Shown here one piece after another: positions 6,916-14,168 of a stretch of DNA of 14,193 bases. The notes under the pieces were generated by a model. That model was given only the letters and a program-made list of their open reading frames with translations, made no database searches and was not told where the DNA came from. This DNA is from Leadbetterella sp031420365 (GTDB lineage: Bacteria > Bacteroidota > Bacteroidia > Cytophagales > Spirosomataceae). The DNA lies in NCBI GenBank assembly GCA_031420365.1, contig JANOMP010000358.1:1-14193 (forward strand). Reading direction: 5' to 3'. Position numbers and translations under genes: made by a program. The stretch's first letter is position 1; the number at the start of each line of letters is the position of its first letter.

Positions 6916-6946
6916 TTTGACATTTAAGAGATACCAATTAGCCTTG
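6916..6946 (+). promoter_or_regulatory. Putative nrdA promoter
   Basis: TTTG (6916-6919), 19 nt, then TAGCCTTG (6939-6946), which matches TAnnTTTG at all but one position. The spacing is right for the Bacteroidota primary sigma factor and predicts a leader of about 35 nt. Elsewhere the 351-bp spacer 6637-6987 holds the two DnaA-box matches and a small AT-rich palindrome AAAAAACC-A-GGTTTTTT (6878-6894). No NrdR boxes are recognisable. Confidence 0.5.
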
Positions 6947-6987
6947 AAATTAATATTACACTTTACCCCTAAAATTCTATAAGAATT

Positions 6988-9462
6988 ATGTATGTTATAA
7001 AGAGAGATGGACGCCGTGAGTCTGTAAAGTTTGACAAAGTAACTTCAAGGATTGAAAGATTATGCTATGGCTTAGATTCTTATTTTGTACAGCCCGTAGA
7101 AGTGGCCATGAAAGTTGTTTCTGGTATTTATGACGGCGTTACTACCTCAGAACTTGACAACCTTGCCGCAGAGACAGCAGCCTCGATGACCACAAAGCAT
7201 CCGGATTATGCCACATTAGCAGCCAGAATTGCAATTTCAAATCTACACAAAAATACCATTAAATCATTTTCAGGTACAATGAAAATGCTTTATCAATATA
7301 CAGATCCAAAAACGGGTGAAAACGCTTCTTTGATTGCGAAGGATGTCTGGAAAGTCATACAAGCAAACGCCGCATTGTTAGATTCTTGTATTATTTATGA
7401 TAGAGATTTTGGCTATGACTACTTTGGTTACAAAACGCTTGAAAAATCCTACTTGTTAAAATTGCATAATAAAATTGTTGAACGCCCTCAACATATGCTA
7501 ATGAGAGTTGCTGTAGGTATTCATAGCGATGATATAGATAAGGCGATAGAAACCTACAACCTGCTCTCTGAAAGATGGTTTACTCATGCCACTCCCACTC
7601 TTTTCAATGCAGGTACGCCTAAGCCTCAATTGTCTTCCTGCTTTTTGCTTGCCATGAAAGACGATAGTATTGAAGGTATTTACGATACCTTAAAGCAAAC
7701 TGCCAAAATTTCGCAGTCAGCTGGAGGTATAGGGCTTTCAATTCATAATGTTAGAGCCACCGGAAGTTATATTAAAGGAACAAACGGTACTTCAAATGGC
7801 ATTATTCCAATGCTAAGAGTGTTTAATGATACTGCAAGATATGTAGATCAAGGAGGTGGTAAAAGAAAAGGTTCATTTGCAATTTATTTAGAACCTTGGC
7901 ATGCAGATATTTTTGAATTCTTAGAATTGAAAAGAAATCACGGGAAGGAAGAAGCAAGAGCGAGAGATTTATTCTATGCCATGTGGATTCCAGATCTTTT
8001 CATGAAGCGTGTGGAGGCCAACGCTACTTGGTCACTTTTCTGTCCTCACGAATGCCCAGGAATGGCGGATTGTCATGGCGACGAATTTGAAAGGCTTTAT
8101 GAAAAGTATGAGTCAGAAGGAAGAGCCAGAAAGGTTATTCAGGCACAAGAGCTTTGGTTTGATATTTTAGAGTCTCAGATAGAAACAGGTACACCTTATA
8201 TACTCTATAAAGACGCTGCCAACAAAAAATCAAATCAGAAAAATCTTGGAACGATTAAATCTTCCAATTTGTGTACTGAAATAATGGAGTTTACTTCTCC
8301 AGACGAGGTTGCGGTTTGTAATTTGGCCTCTATTGCATTACCTAAATTTGTAAAAACTACCGAGAATGGAGGAAATGATGGATTTGATTTCAAAAATCTT
8401 TATGAAATTACCAAGGTAGTTACTAGAAACCTTAATAAAATAATTGATGTTAATTATTACCCTGTGCCAGAGGCAGAGAAAAGTAATAAGCGACACAGAC
8501 CAATAGGTATTGGTATTCAAGGATTGGCAGATGCATTCATTTTGATGAAGATGCCTTTCGATTCTGAGGCAGCCCAAAAGCTCAACAAAGACGTTTTCGA
8601 AACCATTTACTATGCTTCAATGGAAGCCTCAATGGAATTAGCCCAAGAAGAAGGGCCTTACGAAACATGGGAAGGCTCACCAATCTCTCAGGGGATTTTC
8701 CAGTTTGATATGTGGGGAGTAACTCCAGATTCTGGCCTTTGGGATTGGAAAGTACTTAAGGAAAAAGTGATGAAGCATGGAGTGAGAAATTCACTACTTT
8801 TGGCCCCTATGCCTACCGCTTCAACAAGTCAGATTTTAGGAAATAACGAATGCTTCGAGCCTTACACTTCTAATATTTATACAAGAAGAGTTCTTTCTGG
8901 AGAATTTGTTGTGGTGAATAAACACTTATTAAGAGATTTAGTAAAAATTGGTCTTTGGAACGATGGAATGAAAAACGAAATGATTGCAGCGAATGGATCA
9001 GTTCAGAATATCGCCGCTATTCCAGATCATCTAAAGGAATTATATAAAACGGCTTGGGAAATAAAACAGAAAACGCTTATCGATATGTCAGCAGACAGAG
9101 GAGCCTTTATTTGTCAAAGTCAGTCCTTAAATATCTTTATGCTTGACCCTAATTTTGCCAAGCTAACTTCAATGCATTTTTACGCTTGGAAGGCTGGATT
9201 AAAAACGGGTATGTATTATCTAAGAACAAAAGCGGCAACTGATGCAGTGAAGTTTACCGTGGATAGACAAGCATTGGCTGAAAAAATTCCTGTAACAGAA
9301 AAAGTGGAAGAAAAGCCTTTAGACTATGAAGCCTATGCAAAAGAAAACGAGGCAAAAATGAAAGCCGCTTCCACTTTTGAAATGAGCGAAGAAGAACAGA
9401 AATATGCTGCCATGCAGTGTTCATTAGACAACCCGGAAGGATGTGAAATGTGTGGCTCTTAA
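6988..9462 (+). CDS. nrdA: Class Ia ribonucleoside-diphosphate reductase, alpha (large) subunit
   Basis: 824 residues; reduces ribonucleoside diphosphates to deoxyribonucleotides together with the radical-bearing beta subunit NrdB. An N-terminal ATP-cone (YVIKRDGRRESVKFDKVTSRI, about 2-90) gives dATP/ATP allosteric control. Catalytic residues are visible: C218 in LSSCFLL, N427-x-C429-x-E431 in SSNLCTEI, C444 in AVCNLAS, and the radical-transfer pair Y743-Y744 in KTGMYYLRT. The C-terminal thioredoxin-reactive CEMC (819-822) ends the protein as usual for class Ia. No intein or truncation is seen. nrdB is not adjacent: thiamine pyrophosphokinase lies upstream and a terminator plus defence remnants downstream. 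Regulation may involve DnaA, given two box matches upstream. Confidence 0.97.
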   Translation: MYVIKRDGRRESVKFDKVTSRIERLCYGLDSYFVQPVEVAMKVVSGIYDGVTTSELDNLAAETAASMTTKHPDYATLAARIAISNLHKNTIKSFSGTMKMLYQYTDPKTGENASLIAKDVWKVIQANAALLDSCIIYDRDFGYDYFGYKTLEKSYLLKLHNKIVERPQHMLMRVAVGIHSDDIDKAIETYNLLSERWFTHATPTLFNAGTPKPQLSSCFLLAMKDDSIEGIYDTLKQTAKISQSAGGIGLSIHNVRATGSYIKGTNGTSNGIIPMLRVFNDTARYVDQGGGKRKGSFAIYLEPWHADIFEFLELKRNHGKEEARARDLFYAMWIPDLFMKRVEANATWSLFCPHECPGMADCHGDEFERLYEKYESEGRARKVIQAQELWFDILESQIETGTPYILYKDAANKKSNQKNLGTIKSSNLCTEIMEFTSPDEVAVCNLASIALPKFVKTTENGGNDGFDFKNLYEITKVVTRNLNKIIDVNYYPVPEAEKSNKRHRPIGIGIQGLADAFILMKMPFDSEAAQKLNKDVFETIYYASMEASMELAQEEGPYETWEGSPISQGIFQFDMWGVTPDSGLWDWKVLKEKVMKHGVRNSLLLAPMPTASTSQILGNNECFEPYTSNIYTRRVLSGEFVVVNKHLLRDLVKIGLWNDGMKNEMIAANGSVQNIAAIPDHLKELYKTAWEIKQKTLIDMSADRGAFICQSQSLNIFMLDPNFAKLTSMHFYAWKAGLKTGMYYLRTKAATDAVKFTVDRQALAEKIPVTEKVEEKPLDYEAYAKENEAKMKAASTFEMSEEEQKYAAMQCSLDNPEGCEMCGS

Positions 9463-9503
9463 CGGATTCCGACTTACCTTATTTGCTATTCTAAAATAAA
9501 CAT

Positions 9504-9535
9504 AACCGTCCTGATTAAAATCAGGACGGTTTTTT
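9504..9535 (+). terminator. Strong intrinsic terminator after nrdA
   Basis: AACCGTCCTGATT (9504-9516) pairs perfectly with AATCAGGACGGTT (9519-9531), followed by a T run. It closes the nrdA transcription unit and, being near-symmetrical, could also stop transcripts arriving from the minus-strand island. Confidence 0.92.
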
Positions 9536-9645
9536 GTTGATAAGGCTTTGGCTTATTTGAGATAAAGACGAATATAAATAATGTCAGGATAGGTTGGATT
9601 TCCTTTTAAGTAATCGGTAAAAACAAACAGGAACTCTTTCATGTC

Positions 9646-10560
9646 TCAATACTTATTAAAAGTCTCCTAAAATTTCAAGGCTTGGTCAGAAAACCATTTG
9701 AAGTATTCTTTCCAGTTTGACTCTTTTGAAAAGTCTGCTTTGGTGTTTAGTTTAATTCTACAGGCTTTTTTAGAAGGTAATTCCATCCAATGTAATTTGC
9801 CCAAATCTGCCTCTATTTCCTATTCGTGCTTTTTATATTCACTGAAAGTCTCTTTTGAGTTTGGAATGTATATCTCGCAGGCAATTTCCTTTTTTTGGGA
9901 GTTGATAGTCAGCCCAATGTGGCAGTCTGAGCGGCCAAAGGAAATGTCGTACCAATGCTGAGGGTAGGTTTTCCGTAGGCTGAGATTGATTTTGTTTGAC
10001 TCGCAATATTCTTTAAAACTATCCCAAAACTTTAATTGCTGCGTTTGGGTTTCACTAAAGTTTGCCGCACTTAGTGATTGTTTTATAGTTTTGAACCAAT
10101 TGTTGGGTTTGGTTAATATGTGAAAGTTTGGAGCAGGATTTGAGTCTCCAATTTTCCAGATTTCCATTCGTATTAGGAAAAAATTGATTCTTTCGTCTGT
10201 GTTTTCGTTTAACCATTCAAGTGCTTGCTGGTGCTCTTCAAGGCCATCTTTTACTATCCAAATAATTATTTCTGCATCCACACCAGAGGCATAGGTGATT
10301 AGTTTACCCAGGTGGTCGTGATCGGTTCTTTCTAATTGGTTTTCAATGATAACTTTTCTTCCAGTGTTTGTTTCTTGGGCATAAATATCCACATTAAACC
10401 TTCCGACATTATATTCGGTTTCGATAACTGTTAATTCTATATTTATCTCTTCTCTTAGCAGAGCTAGGTTTTCCTGCTTGGCTAGCCACCTTGTAAAATT
10501 GGTGGCTTCGTGTTTCCAGATTTCTCTTAATTACACTTTTTGTATGCGGCTGAGTTCCAT
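9646..10560 (-). pseudogene. DUF4268 PD-(D/E)XK-like nuclease gene broken by three in-frame stops
   Basis: A single 305-codon frame runs from ATG at 10560 (MELSRIQKV, then LREIWKHEATNFTRWLAKQE) to TGA at 9646-9648. It is interrupted by TAA at codon 10 (10531-10533), TAG at codon 247 (9820-9822) and TAG at codon 298 (9667-9669), with no frameshift. The middle contains the nuclease-like core VDIYAQETNTGRKVIIENQLE, then the helical linker HLGKLITYASGVDAEIIIW, and the C-terminal DUF4268 part (PQHWYDISFGRSDCHIGLTINSQKKEIACEIYIP). The family often sits with type I restriction or other defence genes; its target is unknown. GTG at 10392 could start a shortened product, but it would lose the N-terminal part and the C-terminal end. 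It lies 38 bp after the DUF1016 pseudogene on the same strand. Confidence 0.85.
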
Positions 10561-10598
10561 TTTATTTAAGGGTGATTACATTATGCTACTTTCGAAAT

Positions 10599-11595
10599 TT
10601 ACATCATCAATTTGTTGCGTTCTATTCGTTCTTTTGCCTCTATTAAGATGCTGTGTATCTTTTGTTCGAGCTCTTTTTTGGGTGGAAGTTCGGTCCAATA
10701 TTCGCCCACCATTATGCCGTCTTTGTGCATTTCTAATAATTCCACTTGTTCTCGGCTACTTTCAGCACATAGTATTAGGCCTATTGGGGTATTTTCTCCT
10801 TCTGCTCTTTCGTATTTGTTTAACCATTTTAGATACAGCTCCATTTGTCCTTTGTGTTGGGCTTCAAACTTACCCAACTTTAACTCTATGGCCACCAAAC
10901 GTTTTAAATTTCTGTGATAAAAAAGTAGATCTAAATGAAAATCCTCGCCATCAATTATCATTCGTTTTTGGCGTTCTACAAATGCAAAGCCTTTACCTAA
11001 CTCCAAAATAAATGACTCAAGCTCTCTCAATATGGCGGCCTCTAAGTCTTTTTCAAAATAGGTGTTTTGTAGTCCTAAGAAATCTAAAAAATATGGGTCT
11101 TTGAAAGTATTGTGTATAGCTGGGTGTTTACTAGTATTTTGCAAATTAGCCAAACTGCTACGCTCAAAAGTTTTACTGGTAATTTGCTTACGTAACTCTC
11201 ACACTCCTAAATTTTGACCAGAAACTTCTATGGCATAATACGTTCTTTCCACTTGGGTTTTAAGTGGTATTAATACCAAAAAATGCGACCAACTCAATTG
11301 TCGTGACAGTGTAACGACAATTCCATTATCAGGAAATTGTTCGGCAAACTGCATCATCCTCCTTACGTTTTTCTCAGTAAAGTTTCTGCCATATTTAATT
11401 TCTAATTGTGTAGACAGTGTCGACACAATTTGTTTGCCATACTCTGCTCTCTTGTTTTGGAGTATGTCTTCATTTATACGTTTGCCCATCTGCCAAAATA
11501 GTATTGTCAGTGTGCTATTGACCTGAGCAGTAACCTGTTGCTTACTTTGCTCTAATAATAGAGAAAGTTCTTAAGTGGTTAATTTTAAGCAACAT
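10599..11595 (-). pseudogene. DUF1016/YhcG-family PD-(D/E)XK nuclease, broken by one stop and one frameshift
   Basis: The C-terminal part (10599-11198) has the YhcG nuclease core: FKDPYFLDFLGL, ILRELESFILELGKGFAFVERQKR, then the catalytic D in DFHLDLLFYH and E-x-K in VAIELKLGKFEAQHKGQMELYLKWL. The N-terminal DUF1016_N part (up to 11570) contains LFWQMGKRINEDILQNKRAEYGKQIVSTLS and VVTLSRQLSWSHFLVLIPL. The halves are in one frame, separated only by TGA at 11199-11201, where GV-stop-ELRKQI suggests loss of an Arg codon (CGA to TGA). At the 5' end the likely start ATG (11595, MLLKINHLRT) is in another frame, and the joined frame meets TAA at 11571-11573, indicating a one-base shift. YhcG proteins are frequent companions of type I restriction loci. 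Confidence 0.87.
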
Positions 11596-11601
11596 ATAGA
11601 T

Positions 11602-11817
11602 TTATTTTGGAACAGATATCCGCTTCAAATTAGGATTGGATTTTATCCTTTCTTCAAAAGGTATATACAAAGTAAACTGCCTTATTTCGTTAGTTTCCAA
11701 TTGGGAAATTGCCATTCCGACTCTTCTACTCGCTTCGTATTTGTTAGATTTCGGAGCAAATATACCGAATCTTTTTTTCACTGCCCCCATTGATAGAGCT
11801 CGTTTTTTGTCTTGCAT
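11602..11817 (-). CDS. Small basic protein of unknown function (71 residues)
   Basis: I do not recognise this protein. It is rich in Lys/Arg, especially at the N-terminus (MQDKKRALSMGAVKKRFGIF), with a middle SNKYEASRRVGMAISQLETNEIRQFTLYIPFEERI and no membrane segment. Support for a real gene comes from context: an ATG start, a promoter with TTG-N19-TATTTTTG 32 bp upstream (11849-11878), and an inverted repeat over the expected transcription start. It ends 7 bp before the start of the DUF1016 pseudogene and could have been co-transcribed with it. A DNA-binding regulator or antitoxin is a possible role by size, charge and operator-like site, but this is inference only. It could also be a remnant. 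Confidence 0.5.
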   Translation of the reverse strand: MQDKKRALSMGAVKKRFGIFAPKSNKYEASRRVGMAISQLETNEIRQFTLYIPFEERIKSNPNLKRISVPK

Positions 11818-11825
11818 AGTTGATT

Positions 11826-11843
11826 AAGAATATTATTATTCTT
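11826..11843. promoter_or_regulatory. Operator-like inverted repeat at the start of the 71-residue gene
   Basis: AAGAATA (11826-11832) and TATTCTT (11837-11843) form a perfect 7-bp inverted repeat with a 4-nt spacer. It lies directly after the -7 box, so it would cover the transcription start. Confidence 0.4.
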
Positions 11844-11844
11844 G

Positions 11845-11858
11845 TTTACAAAAATAAC
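11845..11858 (+). repeat. 14-bp direct repeat, copy 1
   Basis: TTTACAAAAATAAC, identical to 11905-11918, 60 bp apart. This copy contains the -7 box of the 71-residue gene. Confidence 0.6.
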
Positions 11859-11878
11859 ACTAAATATAAGAAAAACAA
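11849..11878 (-). promoter_or_regulatory. Promoter of the 71-residue gene
   Basis: On the minus strand TTG (11878-11876), 19 nt, then TATTTTTG (11856-11849), an exact TAnnTTTG box at correct spacing. It predicts transcription start near 11842 and a leader of about 25 nt before the ATG at 11817. Confidence 0.55.
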
Positions 11879-11904
11879 CACATATATCATACCATTATGG
11901 TCTT

Positions 11905-11918
11905 TTTACAAAAATAAC
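11905..11918 (+). repeat. 14-bp direct repeat, copy 2
   Basis: TTTACAAAAATAAC, identical to 11845-11858. This copy covers the last codons and stop of the zeta-toxin gene (Q-L-F-L-stop). Confidence 0.6.
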
Positions 11919-12811
11919 TGTGCTGGATTACCAACAGCGCTTTCAACAACAATGGGTTTCGAGCCCAAGGAAACGTCATTAGACAACATCCCTAGGCTAA
12001 CAAATTCATCAGAATGAAAGTTTTTTATTCTATAATATGATATTGTTGGTTCGTTACCATACACATCATATACAATGCTTAAAGGGACATATCTTGAAGT
12101 AGCATGAAATCTTTTTACCGCTCTAAATGTAGCTACCTTTCTATCTAATCCTAATAAAGTTAAATGAACATGATATCCAAATCTCTTAAGTTGTTTTGTC
12201 AATTCCATAATACTTTCGGACGAATCACCTATTTTCGGAATTACAATATTTATACCTTCAGAATTACAACGATCTAATAATGTAGCAAATCTAAATTGAT
12301 TTAAATAAGCACCACCAAGCACTAACAATCCTGATTCTTGATGACACTTTGAGGCACCTACCACTGCATCATACTCGGGCATTTTACGTTTTGCATAATC
12401 CGAATCTAAAATAACAGCACCGTAACAATCAGCAATTTTTTCACAAATCCCAGATTTACCACTTGCTGGAGGTCCTGTAACTATAAACGCTTCTCTGTCT
12501 TTTTTCATGTCTATCCATGGTAAAGCTCCCCCTTCTCCCAACTTAATATCATCGTCTTTTACCAATCGCTTTAGAGTAAATAATTCATTAACTATTTGCT
12601 CTCTCAGTAACCAACGCTTGTCTTCCTCTCTATAGGCCTTAGTTCTAATATTTAAATTCTCCAAAGTCGAACCCTTGCCATTTTGATAAAGCAATATTTC
12701 TGCATCCACTACTTTGGAAGCTATATTTGTGGTTAATATGGAATCAGAATTATCGCAAACTCCTTCTAAAAACTGTTCAACGTATGTATTATCTAATAGT
12801 GGTCGTAGCAT
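11906..12811 (-). CDS. Zeta-toxin family kinase with N-terminal extension
   Basis: 301 residues. Residues about 107-300 form a zeta-toxin P-loop kinase: Walker A GPPASGKS (113-120), the acceptor-side acid region VILDSDYAKRKMPEYD (133-148; D136 and D138), AxxxHQES (154-160, equivalent to the HEES of zeta proteins), and phosphate-contacting arginines in FRAVKRFHATSRYVP (R230, R234, R240). Known zeta and PezT toxins phosphorylate UDP-N-acetylglucosamine and so poison cell-wall synthesis. Some relatives modify other small molecules. Residues 1-100 are mostly helical and charged, with no separate epsilon/PezA antitoxin gene beside it. This extension could be a built-in antitoxin, as in EzeT, but that is inference. 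The frame is intact, and a TATTTTTG box lies 37 bp upstream. It follows abiV on the same strand. Confidence 0.85.
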   Translation of the reverse strand: MLRPLLDNTYVEQFLEGVCDNSDSILTTNIASKVVDAEILLYQNGKGSTLENLNIRTKAYREEDKRWLLREQIVNELFTLKRLVKDDDIKLGEGGALPWIDMKKDREAFIVTGPPASGKSGICEKIADCYGAVILDSDYAKRKMPEYDAVVGASKCHQESGLLVLGGAYLNQFRFATLLDRCNSEGINIVIPKIGDSSESIMELTKQLKRFGYHVHLTLLGLDRKVATFRAVKRFHATSRYVPLSIVYDVYGNEPTISYYRIKNFHSDEFVSLGMLSNDVSLGSKPIVVESAVGNPAQLFL

Positions 12812-12848
12812 TTAATTTATTTATCGGTAAATCAAGGATTCCAGAAAA

Positions 12849-12856
12849 CAAAAATA
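12849..12856 (-). promoter_or_regulatory. Putative -7 box for the zeta-toxin gene
   Basis: TATTTTTG on the minus strand matches TAnnTTTG, predicting a leader of about 30 nt. No clear TTG is found at 19-21 bp. Apart from this and a weak hairpin, I see nothing else in the 218-bp AT-rich spacer 12812-13029. Confidence 0.38.
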
Positions 12857-12941
12857 GAAAAATTTTTCAACATAAAAAATGAATTTAAAAATACATCTTA
12901 CTATCAACTAAGTATTTACAGAATAATAAATAACAAAAAAG

Positions 12942-12957
12942 AAATCTAAAAAGATTT
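12942..12957 (-). terminator. Weak AT-rich hairpin after abiV
   Basis: AAATC and GATTT (5 bp, 6-nt loop) followed on the minus strand by CTTTTTTG. It is about 70 bp past the abiV stop. The stem is short, so termination is uncertain. Confidence 0.25.
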
Positions 12958-13029
12958 TTTTTTGCCTTGTAGTAAGATCACAAGTCATATATTGATATTT
13001 AAATATATTAGCCATTTTTATAGATATAT

Positions 13030-13557
13030 TTATTTCATAAATCCTTTTGTACCAATTTGGTGTCCCCAATCTTCAACCATTTCATATATTCGTGATATAG
13101 CTGTCTCCAAAATATGAATAACTCCAAATGCTTCTTTTTCGCTGAATTCTACTAAGGGATTATAAATTTTATTTGTCTTTAAATCAACATCAATGTACAT
13201 AGACATCTGCCTTTTTTCGAAAGTTGATTCCTCAATATTCTGAAAATCTAACCCTGTTATTTCTTTAATCATATACCCATTTACTGAGAAATCTAAAGAA
13301 TCTAAATGTGCCCATTTTACTCTTTCTACCTTTTTTTTATGGTTTCGATATAATTCCTTAAAAAAAGATTCATCTTTATATCCTGTATATACATCAGCTG
13401 CCATTTGGGATTTTGATATCTCTTCCAATCCAGAATATGCTAAAAAATAAGACCTAGCGTAACATTCATTATCAAATAATATTTTAGCTTCCTTTAAAAA
13501 TGCTGTTCCATTTTTTAACGATGCTTTATATATAGCAAGATATAGGTTCTTTTCCAT
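13030..13557 (-). CDS. abiV: AbiV family abortive infection protein (HEPN domain)
   Basis: 175 residues from the preferred start. The first helices (NLYLAIYKASLKNGTAFLKEAKILFDNECYARSYFLAYSGLEEISKSQMAADV) show the AbiV pattern: a sequence of small helices ending in an EEISK stretch, then FFKELYRNHKKKVERVKWA with the Arg-Asn-His typical of HEPN RNase-like proteins. AbiV from Lactococcus aborts infection by several phages after activation by a phage protein and shuts down translation. ATG at 13569 is in frame (MGSN-MEK), but ATG at 13557 has GGGGAG 4 nt upstream and sits one base after the hsdS stop, so it is the better start. The gene therefore follows hsdS as a coupled downstream partner. The frame is intact although its neighbour hsdS is broken. 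Confidence 0.8.
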   Translation of the reverse strand: MEKNLYLAIYKASLKNGTAFLKEAKILFDNECYARSYFLAYSGLEEISKSQMAADVYTGYKDESFFKELYRNHKKKVERVKWAHLDSLDFSVNGYMIKEITGLDFQNIEESTFEKRQMSMYIDVDLKTNKIYNPLVEFSEKEAFGVIHILETAISRIYEMVEDWGHQIGTKGFMK

Positions 13558-13558
13558 A

Positions 13559-14089
13559 TTACTCCCCATACCCCACCTCCGGCTCGGCGGCCATGGATAG
13601 GTTATTTGGTGTTTGTATATATTCTTCTGCTTCTTTAACTTTTACTTGGCCATTCATTAGCATCGGTAATAACCAATCTCGGAGTTCGGCTAGTTTTTAG
13701 TTTTCGATTAAATTAGTGCCTATTTTTTCATTCATAGGTATTACTGCTTTCCCATAATTTTCAATCAATGGAGCAGGTGGAACTACATAATTTAAAACTT
13801 TTATATCACTTGGATATACATGCGGTTGTGCAGATCCAGTTGCTTGATTTAATATATGAGGTTGAATGAAATGTAAATATTGTAGCAGGATCAATGTTTC
13901 AGCATCAGACTTCCCACGAACAGTTATGCAATCAGAGGCGAATATTGGCTCTCTCCAAAAATTAATAAATCCTGCATTTGTTCCAGAGCCACTAATCGTA
14001 ATAGTATTCTTCAATCGATTTGGTGAAGAATGTAAATATGAGTAATCAACACCTGCAGCAACTACTTTAACTGAACAGGGAATTCGCAT
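13559..14089 (-). pseudogene. hsdS: Type I restriction specificity subunit hsdS, 3' fragment with an in-frame stop
   Basis: Translation gives part of one target-recognition domain (NTITISGSGTNAGFINFW, then REPIFASDCITV; later GSAQPHVYPSDIKVLNYVVPPAPL) and the conserved C-terminal helix start LIEN. A TAA at 13697-13699 then interrupts, and the same frame continues as KLAELRDWLLPMLMNGQVKV to the natural stop at 13559-13561. Homologues have LIENQKLAELRDWLLP, so one Gln codon became TAA. The N-terminal recognition domain and first conserved region (usual total about 400 residues) are missing: an in-frame TAA at 14090-14092 precedes the first ATG, and the 104 bp beyond it show no HsdS sequence. 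Functional specificity is therefore unlikely. hsdM and hsdR are not in the window. Confidence 0.85.
13562..13567 (-). promoter_or_regulatory. Ribosome-binding site that decides the abiV start
   Basis: GGGGAG on the minus strand, 4 nt before the ATG at 13557. It is unusually strong for this window and lies within the last codons of hsdS, immediately before its TAA. Confidence 0.55.
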
Positions 14090-14140
14090 TTAAAAATTAG
14101 GATAAATGATTAATTTATAGTATATTAGTGTATTGGTAGG

Positions 14141-14168
14141 CTTCGAAAAAAAATGAATACTTTCGAAG
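14141..14168. repeat. Inverted repeat upstream of the hsdS fragment
   Basis: CTTCGAAA (14141-14148) and TTTCGAAG (14161-14168) are perfect inverted copies with a 12-nt AT-rich spacer. It could be a terminator of a gene beyond the window, an operator, or the edge of a small element. The rest of 14090-14193 has no gene I can support. Confidence 0.45.

Noticed and set aside
6637..6987. Replication origin in the nrdA upstream region, suggested by two DnaA boxes and AT-rich DNA
   Set aside because: Only two box matches, no cluster, no dnaA/dnaN-type neighbours; transcriptional control of nrdA is the simpler reading.
9553..9642. 29-codon minus-strand frame (MKEFLFVFTDYLKG...) after the DUF4268 pseudogene
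   Set aside because: Too short and without a recognisable ribosome-binding site or homologue; it may be a further remnant but cannot be supported.
10478..11011. 177-residue plus-strand frame over the DUF1016/DUF4268 region
   Set aside because: It is antisense to clear nuclease-family sequence, and its Cys/Leu-rich composition is that of a shadow frame.
11571..11595. Possible intact 5' end of the DUF1016 gene through ATG at 11489
   Set aside because: Starting at 11489 would remove the conserved LLEQSKQQVTAQVNSTLTILFWQ segment, which is still readable upstream, so a broken 5' end is the better explanation.
12900..13029. CRISPR-like or tandem repeats in AT-rich spacers
   Set aside because: No regularly spaced repeats are present; the similarity is only shared A/T runs.
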